From positions 1 to 10,851 of the forward strand of contig WTCH01000122.1 of the NCBI GenBank assembly GCA_013138675.1: a stretch of DNA of 10,851 bases, in the 5' to 3' direction. The notes under the pieces are model-generated. The model made no database searches, was not told the DNA's origin, and was given only the letters and a program-made list of their open reading frames with translations. The position numbers and the translations under genes were made by a program. Of this stretch, positions 6,486 to 10,851 are shown one piece after another. Every line of letters begins with the position of its first letter. Position 1 is the first letter of the stretch. This DNA is from Woeseiaceae bacterium (GTDB lineage Bacteria > Pseudomonadota > Gammaproteobacteria > Steroidobacterales > Woeseiaceae).

Positions 6486-6486
6486 T
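6481..6486 (+). promoter_or_regulatory. Candidate -10 box upstream of fabD
   Basis: A perfect TATAAT overlaps the TAA stop of the rhombosortase gene. It would start transcription near 6493, about 30 nt before fabD. No convincing -35 is visible at 16-18 nt spacing (TAGAGT or TTAGAG at best). The fab genes may therefore be transcribed both from here and by read-through from the rhombosortase gene, since no terminator separates them. Confidence 0.45.
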
Positions 6487-6522
6487 GCGCGGCCACGAGT
6501 AGCCTCTTTTGGGGAGAGCGAT

Positions 6523-7449
6523 ATGTCCATAGCGATGGTATTTCCTGGGCAGGGTTCCCAGTCACAAGGGATGCAGGCTGATCTTGCGGCCGAGTATCCC
6601 TTGGTGCAGGAAGCCTATGCGGAGGCAAGCGACATCCTTGGCTATGATCTCTGGCAGCTGGTTCAGGACGGACCAACAGAGAAACTCGCGGAGACTGTTG
6701 TAACGCAGCCCGCGATGCTGACCGCCGGGTACGCGTCCTGGCTGGCGTGGCAGGCAGCGGGAGGGGCACAGCCGGCACAAATGGCAGGACACAGCCTGGG
6801 CGAGTACACGGCGCTTGTATGCGCAGGGGCGATCGGATTTGCCGATGCGCTGAGAATCGTCAAGAAGCGATCGGAGCTCATGCAGGCCGCTGTACCGGTC
6901 GGAGTCGGCGCCATGGCGGCAATACTCGGGCTTGACGACGAAGCCGTGATGGCCGCATGCGAGGACGCGACCGGTATTGGCGTGGCCGAGGCTGTGAATT
7001 TCAATTCGCCTGGCCAGGTCGTCATTGCCGGTCACAAGGACGCCGTCGCCCATGCTGTAGAGCGTGCAGAGGCCAATGGCGCGAAACGCGCCATTCTCCT
7101 GCCCGTCAGCGTCCCGTCACATTCGTCGCTGATGATCGGGGCAGGCGAGGAGCTTGCAGAGACGCTCGCGGGGGTCGATTTCTCGCCCACCAATGTGAGC
7201 GTCATTAACGCCACCGATGGAACGCCGTACACCGATTCTGACGATATGCGTACGCGCCTCTCACACCAGGTTTATCGCCCTGTTCGATGGGTCTGTACGA
7301 TTAACGCCATGCTCGACAGCGGGGCGACCTCGGTTATCGAATGTGGACCGGGTAAAGTACTTGCTGGTCTCGTGCGACGTATTAGCCGCGCGACCCCTGT
7401 TGGCACGATCGATTCAATCAGCGGCCTGCAAAAGGCGCTCGAAGCATAA
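6523..7449 (+). CDS. fabD: Malonyl-CoA:ACP transacylase
   Basis: This 308-residue cytoplasmic enzyme transfers malonyl from CoA to the acyl carrier protein, supplying the extender unit for type II fatty-acid synthesis. Hallmarks are 'FPGQGSQ' at 7-13, the nucleophile elbow 'GHSLGEY' with Ser91, Arg116 in 'KKRSELMQ' for binding the malonyl carboxylate, and catalytic His200 in 'VPSHSSLM'. 'ECGPGKVLAGL' lies near the C-terminus. These positions match the E. coli enzyme (Ser92, Arg117, His201) with a one-residue offset, and the length is normal. The ATG at 6523 follows a strong GGGGAGAG (6511-6518). fabG begins 9 nt after the stop. fabH and plsX, which often precede fabD, are not here. The upstream neighbour is the rhombosortase. 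Confidence 0.98.
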   Translation: MSIAMVFPGQGSQSQGMQADLAAEYPLVQEAYAEASDILGYDLWQLVQDGPTEKLAETVVTQPAMLTAGYASWLAWQAAGGAQPAQMAGHSLGEYTALVCAGAIGFADALRIVKKRSELMQAAVPVGVGAMAAILGLDDEAVMAACEDATGIGVAEAVNFNSPGQVVIAGHKDAVAHAVERAEANGAKRAILLPVSVPSHSSLMIGAGEELAETLAGVDFSPTNVSVINATDGTPYTDSDDMRTRLSHQVYRPVRWVCTINAMLDSGATSVIECGPGKVLAGLVRRISRATPVGTIDSISGLQKALEA

Positions 7450-7458
7450 GGAAATAGT

Positions 7459-8214
7459 ATGAACAGTTCATTCAGCAACAATGCGCTGGAGGGCGAGGTT
7501 GCCCTGGTCACAGGCGCGTCGCGTGGCATCGGCGCATCGATTGCAGAAGCGCTGGCCTCTGCCGGCGCAACGGTTATCGGTACGGCAACCAGTGAGGGCG
7601 GTGCCGCCGGAATCTCTGATGCACTGGGCGGCAACGGACGGGGTATCGTCCTGGACATCTCGGACGCCGAATCCGTTGCGGCTGCGATCAAGAATGTCCA
7701 GGATAATGAAGGCAGCCCAACGATTGTCGTGAACAATGCCGGCATTACCCGCGACAACCTGCTCATGCGAATGAAAGTGGAAGAGTGGGAGGACGTTCTG
7801 TCGACCAATCTAAGTGGCGTCTATCGGGTCAGCAAAGCGTGCTTGCGCGGCATGATGAAAGCGAAGAAAGGCCGCATCATCAATATTGCGTCAGTCATCG
7901 GTATCATGGGCAATGCGGGGCAATCCAATTATGCGGCGGCAAAGGCTGGCATCATCGGCTTCTCCAAATCGCTGGCGCGTGAGATTGGTTCTCGGAACAT
8001 CACTGTGAATGTTGTGGCACCCGGTTTTATCGACACCGATATGACGCGGGTGCTGCCAGAGGAGCAAAAAAATGCCATGCTGACCCAGGTACCGCTCGGC
8101 CGCCTCGGGGACGGGCGGGACATCGCGAATGCCGTCGTTTTTCTGGCCTCGGCCTCGGCAGCCTATATCACGGGCGAGACCCTGCACGTCAATGGCGGCA
8201 TGCTGATGGACTAA
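7459..8214 (+). CDS. fabG: 3-oxoacyl-ACP reductase
   Basis: This 251-residue short-chain dehydrogenase/reductase performs the NADPH-dependent reduction of 3-oxoacyl-ACP in each elongation cycle. The Rossmann motif 'TGASRGIG' lies at 18-25 and 'NNAG' at 92-95. The catalytic set is Asn117, Ser145, Tyr158 and Lys162, and 'VAPGFIDTDMT' follows. All residues are offset by +7 from E. coli FabG, which accounts for the slightly longer N-terminus. The ribosome binding site TAAGGA (7447-7452) overlaps the fabD stop codon, so the two genes are probably translationally coupled. The position between fabD and acpP separates it from the many FabG-like dehydrogenases of other pathways. After the gene there is a 186-bp gap to acpP. 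Confidence 0.97.
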   Translation: MNSSFSNNALEGEVALVTGASRGIGASIAEALASAGATVIGTATSEGGAAGISDALGGNGRGIVLDISDAESVAAAIKNVQDNEGSPTIVVNNAGITRDNLLMRMKVEEWEDVLSTNLSGVYRVSKACLRGMMKAKKGRIINIASVIGIMGNAGQSNYAAAKAGIIGFSKSLAREIGSRNITVNVVAPGFIDTDMTRVLPEEQKNAMLTQVPLGRLGDGRDIANAVVFLASASAAYITGETLHVNGGMLMD

Positions 8215-8400
8215 ATTGATCGGTCTTGTGTGTGGATTGCCATGAACGATTCACATACAATACCGTGCCACGGTCATACAGCATCGTGGATTATCAAGGA
8301 CTTACATATTTTTTTGGGGTTTTTTGCGGCACTATCCCGCGCCAATCAATACCCTGACGTGCAACATTTTTGATGAGTCTTCTCAGGAGAAGCGACCACT
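8215..8400 (+). promoter_or_regulatory. acpP upstream region with candidate promoter and T/G-rich tract
   Basis: This 186-bp gap holds no convincing gene. A candidate promoter is TGGATT (8233-8238), a 17-nt spacer and TACAAT (8256-8261, five of six matches), which would give an acpP leader of about 130 nt. The leader carries a tract of seven T, four G and six T at 8309-8325. A short inverted repeat (CCACG/CGTGG) lies before it, but too far from the T-tract to act as a standard terminator. AGGAGA at 8385-8390 is the acpP ribosome binding site, 10 nt before the ATG. A separate acpP promoter would suit the high demand for ACP. Confidence 0.4.
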
Positions 8401-8643
8401 ATGAGCAGTATCGAGGAACAAGTTAAGAGCATCGTTGCAGAGCAACTCGGCGTTAAAGAAGACGAGGTAACGAACGATGCTTCCTTTGTCGATGACCTCG
8501 GCGCCGATTCGCTGGACACGGTCGAATTGGTAATGGCTCTCGAAGAGGAATTCGAAACCGAAATCCCCGACGAGGAGGCTGAGAAGATTACGACCGTTCA
8601 GCAAGCGATCGACTTTGTAACCGCTCGCCAGAGCAAAGACTGA
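8401..8643 (+). CDS. acpP: Acyl carrier protein
   Basis: This 80-residue acidic, helical protein carries growing acyl chains between the soluble fatty-acid synthesis enzymes. The 4'-phosphopantetheine attachment site is Ser37 in 'DDLGADSLDTVELVMALEE', a near-canonical match. The helix II-III region 'EIPDEEAEKITTVQQAIDFV' and the overall length are typical of AcpP. The ATG is 10 nt after AGGAGA. A strong intrinsic terminator begins 6 nt after the TGA. With the candidate promoter upstream, this suggests an abundant acpP transcript, with only part of it continuing into fabF. The position between fabG and fabF supports this as the housekeeping ACP and not a pathway-specific paralogue. Confidence 0.98.
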   Translation: MSSIEEQVKSIVAEQLGVKEDEVTNDASFVDDLGADSLDTVELVMALEEEFETEIPDEEAEKITTVQQAIDFVTARQSKD

Positions 8644-8648
8644 GTCCG

Positions 8649-8680
8649 AAGGCGCGGTGCTCTGTACCGCGCCTTTTATT
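8649..8680 (+). terminator. Intrinsic terminator between acpP and fabF
   Basis: GGCGCGGT (8651-8658) pairs perfectly with ACCGCGCC (8666-8673) across a 7-nt loop. The stem extends by two A:T pairs (8649-8650 with 8674-8675), and TTTTATT starts at 8674. This is a textbook rho-independent terminator, placed 6 nt after the acpP stop. It probably sets the ratio of ACP to FabF by partial termination. Confidence 0.85.
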
Positions 8681-8724
8681 CACCGCGACACATCGGCAGT
8701 TCTGCCAAAACATTCGGAAATATC

Positions 8725-9966
8725 TTGAAACAACGACGCGTCGTTATTACTGGCATGGGGATCATCTCACCAGTAGGTAACCGGTTGGAAGAAGCCTGGT
8801 CAAACGTCTGCGAGGGTGTTTCAGGAATTCAACTTATCGAAGACTTCGACCCGAGTTCGTTCTCGACACGCATTGGCGGCATGATCCGCAATTTCGACGC
8901 GAGCGACTATATGCCGTCGAAAGATGTTCGCCGAACCGATCCATTTATCCATTACGGTATTGCCGCCAGCATCGAGGCAGTCAAGCACTCCGGGCTGGAA
9001 ATAACAGAGGAGAACGGGCACACCATCGGCATTGCCATGGGCTCCGGTATCGGTGGCATCAAAACCATCGAGGACAACCACAACAAATTCCTGGCCGGCG
9101 GCCCACGTAAGGTCTCGCCGTTCTTCATCCCCGGGTGCATTATCAACATGACCTCGGGATATGCCAGCATCCTGCAGCACATCACGGGACCTAATGTTTC
9201 GATCGTGACCGCGTGCGCATCGTCTGCTCATTGCATTGGTTTTGGCGGACGCATGATTGAGCATGGTGATGCTGACGTTATGCTGGCTGGCGGTTCCGAG
9301 TACGCAACCACACCCGCGGCGATGGGCGGTTTTTGTTCTGCCAAGGCCATGTCGACGCGCAATGATGAGCCCACCAAAGCGAGCCGACCGTATGACATTG
9401 ACCGCGACGGATTTGTCCTGAGCAATGGTGGAGGCTGCGTAGTGCTCGAAGAACTTGAGCATGCGAAAGCACGCGGCGCTACGATTTACGCAGAGCTGAT
9501 CGGGTTCGGAATGAGTGGCGATGCCTTCCACATCACAACACCGCCGGCGGATGGTGAAGGGGCACGCAAAGCGATGGCTGCGGCCATTCGTGACGCAGGT
9601 ATTGACCCGTCCGATATCGACTATGTCAATTCACACGGCACGTCGACTCCGGCAGGGGATCTCGGTGAGTCAATCGGAATTCGACGTGCGTTTGGTGACG
9701 CGGCCGACAATTTGATGGTTAGTTCGACCAAGTCGACGACGGGGCACATGCTCGGTGCTGCTGGCGTAGCTGAATGCATATTTTGTGTGCACGCCCTCAA
9801 CAACCAGGTCGTGCCGCCGACCAGCAACCTGGACAACCAGGATCCTGCCTGCGACCTTGATTACATACCGAACGACGCTCGCGATGCTAAAGTACGCACA
9901 GCCCTTTCCAACTCGTTCGGATTCGGGGGCACGAACGGAAGCCTTATTTTCCGCGCATTTGACTGA
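8725..9966 (+). CDS. fabF: 3-oxoacyl-ACP synthase II
   Basis: This 413-residue thiolase-fold enzyme condenses acyl-ACP with malonyl-ACP during elongation. The active-site Cys164 is in 'VTACASSAH', His304 in 'NSHGTSTPAGD' and His341 in 'TGHMLGAAG'. The 'NSFGFGGTNGS' loop near the C-terminus carries the Phe gate. Cys164 and both His are one residue beyond the E. coli FabF numbering, as expected from alignment of 'KQRRVVITGMG' with the family start. This supports the TTG at 8725. A weak GGAA (8716-8719) precedes it, and no ATG or GTG start would keep the first beta strand. The Cys-His-His triad and length fit FabF/KAS II. FabB is less likely because of the position after acpP. The upstream terminator implies read-through or a promoter of its own. 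Confidence 0.96.
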   Translation: MKQRRVVITGMGIISPVGNRLEEAWSNVCEGVSGIQLIEDFDPSSFSTRIGGMIRNFDASDYMPSKDVRRTDPFIHYGIAASIEAVKHSGLEITEENGHTIGIAMGSGIGGIKTIEDNHNKFLAGGPRKVSPFFIPGCIINMTSGYASILQHITGPNVSIVTACASSAHCIGFGGRMIEHGDADVMLAGGSEYATTPAAMGGFCSAKAMSTRNDEPTKASRPYDIDRDGFVLSNGGGCVVLEELEHAKARGATIYAELIGFGMSGDAFHITTPPADGEGARKAMAAAIRDAGIDPSDIDYVNSHGTSTPAGDLGESIGIRRAFGDAADNLMVSSTKSTTGHMLGAAGVAECIFCVHALNNQVVPPTSNLDNQDPACDLDYIPNDARDAKVRTALSNSFGFGGTNGSLIFRAFD

Positions 9967-9981
9967 CCGGAGTGTTCAGAT

Positions 9982-10851
9982 TTGAAGCGCCTGCTCCTTC
10001 TTGGCAGTGCTGTTCTTGGCCTTTTGGTCCTCGTTGCCGCGTTTGCGGCCTTCAAGGTAAGCAATTTCCTGCACACACCGGTCAACGCAGGTGACACGGG
10101 CATCGATTTCGTAATCGAATCCGGCGCGTCATTTCGTGCCGTCAGCGACGACCTTGCCGAACAGGGTGTCATAAGCAATTCCCGTGCCTTTCGCGCCTAC
10201 GCGCGGTGGACCGGCAAAGCCAGCGCCGTTCAGGCCGGTGACTACCACATCCGTGCAGGGACAACTCCGATGCAATTACTCGGGCAGTTCACCAGTGGTG
10301 ACGTCAAGTTGTATTCCTTTACGATTATCGAAGGCTGGAATCACTGGGAGCTTCTTCAGGCGCTACGTGACGACGACTTTATTGACGCCTCACTGACCGA
10401 CGAAGACTGGCCCGGACTGCTCCAGGAACTTGGTGCAGAAGGGGCGCACCCCGAAGGTTTGTTCCTTCCCGAGACCTACCGATTCCCACGCAATTCAAGC
10501 GACCGAGATGTTCTTCGTCAGGCGTATGGCCTGATGCAGGACGTGCTGGTCGAAGAGTGGCTGGCAAAGGCCGAAAACGTCCCGATTGCCACGCCGTACG
10601 ACGCGCTTGTTCTTGCATCGATCATCGAGAAAGAAACCGCACGCGTGGATGAGCGGCCGAGGATTTCCGGCGTATTTACACGGCGCCTCGAGAAACGCAT
10701 GCGGCTACAGACTGACCCTACAGTTATCTATGGCATTGGACCTGACTTCAACGGCAACCTGACACGCCGCGACCTGCAGACCGACACACCCTACAACACC
10801 TATACACGCGGCGGGCTGCCACCGACGCCTATTGCGATGCCGGGTCGTGAT
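9982..10851 (+). CDS. mltG: Endolytic murein transglycosylase MltG (3' partial)
   Basis: The frame is open to the right edge, giving 290 residues without a stop. MltG (YceG family) is an inner-membrane-anchored lytic transglycosylase that cuts nascent glycan strands and so sets their length. The N-terminal membrane anchor spans about residues 3-22. 'EGLFLPETYRF' and the catalytic motif 'ASIIEKET' with Glu216 (codon 10627-10629; E. coli Glu218) identify the family. 'LQTDPTVIYGIG' and 'YNTYTRGGLPPTPI' follow, and the remaining C-terminal part lies outside the window. The start is a TTG at 9982, 9 nt after GGAG (9969-9972) and 15 nt after the fabF stop. pabC, which separates fabF from mltG in E. 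coli, is missing. tmk and holB would be expected next. Confidence 0.95.
   Translation, partial: MKRLLLLGSAVLGLLVLVAAFAAFKVSNFLHTPVNAGDTGIDFVIESGASFRAVSDDLAEQGVISNSRAFRAYARWTGKASAVQAGDYHIRAGTTPMQLLGQFTSGDVKLYSFTIIEGWNHWELLQALRDDDFIDASLTDEDWPGLLQELGAEGAHPEGLFLPETYRFPRNSSDRDVLRQAYGLMQDVLVEEWLAKAENVPIATPYDALVLASIIEKETARVDERPRISGVFTRRLEKRMRLQTDPTVIYGIGPDFNGNLTRRDLQTDTPYNTYTRGGLPPTPIAMPGRD

Noticed and set aside
5943..6778. Long minus-strand open frames opposite the rhombosortase gene and the start of fabD
   Set aside because: They resemble no known protein, are rich in Arg, Pro and Ala as expected of antisense frames in GC-rich DNA, and oppose well-supported genes.
8266..8325. Possible terminator after fabG (CCACG/CGTGG followed by a T-run)
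   Set aside because: The stem is only 5 bp with a 12-nt loop, and the T-run begins about 17 nt after it, which does not fit a rho-independent terminator.
8242..8373. 43-codon ATG open frame between fabG and acpP
   Set aside because: It has a hydrophobic patch but only a poor ribosome binding site, and it runs through the T/G-rich tract. Nothing beyond an open frame supports it. Conservation in relatives would be needed.
8695..8706. Small inverted repeat GGCAG/CTGCC before fabF
   Set aside because: The arms are 5 nt with a 2-nt loop, too short and tight to call a regulatory structure.
8821..9531. 236-codon minus-strand open frame inside fabF
   Set aside because: It is a shadow of the strongly conserved fabF frame, with no ribosome binding site and no recognisable motifs.
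1..10851. A new defence, mobile or biosynthetic system
   Set aside because: Every long gene belongs to a known family (helicase-nuclease, T2SS, rhombosortase, fatty-acid synthesis, MltG). There are no transposases, integrases, repeat arrays or toxin-antitoxin pairs.

Overview
This window looks like chromosomal core sequence from a moderately GC-rich gammaproteobacterium. The reasons are a gsp-type type II secretion (T2SS) operon that includes gspN, a rhombosortase, and a fabD-fabG-acpP-fabF-mltG block in the order known from Gammaproteobacteria. I cannot name a genus from sequence alone. There are no insertion sequences, CRISPR arrays, tRNAs or rRNAs.

Layout. (1) 1-284 (+): the C-terminal end of an AddA/UvrD-type helicase-nuclease, truncated by the window edge. 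(2) 288-5798 (-): a tightly packed eight-gene operon, gspG-H-I-J-K-L-M-N, in that transcription order. It encodes the major pseudopilin, the four minor pseudopilins and the inner-membrane platform proteins L, M and N of a T2SS. Most junctions are 1-4 nt overlaps. gspC, D, E, F and O are not in the window. (3) 5799-5867: a 69-bp divergent control region. It holds a candidate gsp -10 box, a hairpin directly beside the gspG ribosome binding site, and a possible promoter for the opposite gene. (4) 5868-6485 (+): a rhombosortase, a rhomboid-family intramembrane serine protease of the type that processes GlyGly-CTERM proteins, which in studied cases are T2SS cargo. (5) 6523-10851 (+): fatty-acid synthesis genes fabD, fabG, acpP and fabF, then the 5' part of mltG, which encodes a septal peptidoglycan lytic transglycosylase. 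A clear intrinsic terminator lies between acpP and fabF. A 186-bp gap with a candidate promoter precedes acpP.

How the parts fit. The gsp operon and the rhombosortase share one short divergent control region, so a secretion machine and the likely protease for some of its substrates sit back to back. The fab genes supply malonyl-ACP, ketoacyl-ACP reduction, the acyl carrier and chain elongation. The acpP promoter candidate and downstream terminator suggest that ACP is made in excess of its neighbours.

I found no convincing previously undescribed multi-gene system. The items most worth a second look are the rhombosortase/T2SS linkage, an Asn-to-Asp change at a conserved rhomboid position in the rhombosortase, Ala at the -1 cleavage position of two minor pseudopilins, and the compact gspG leader.
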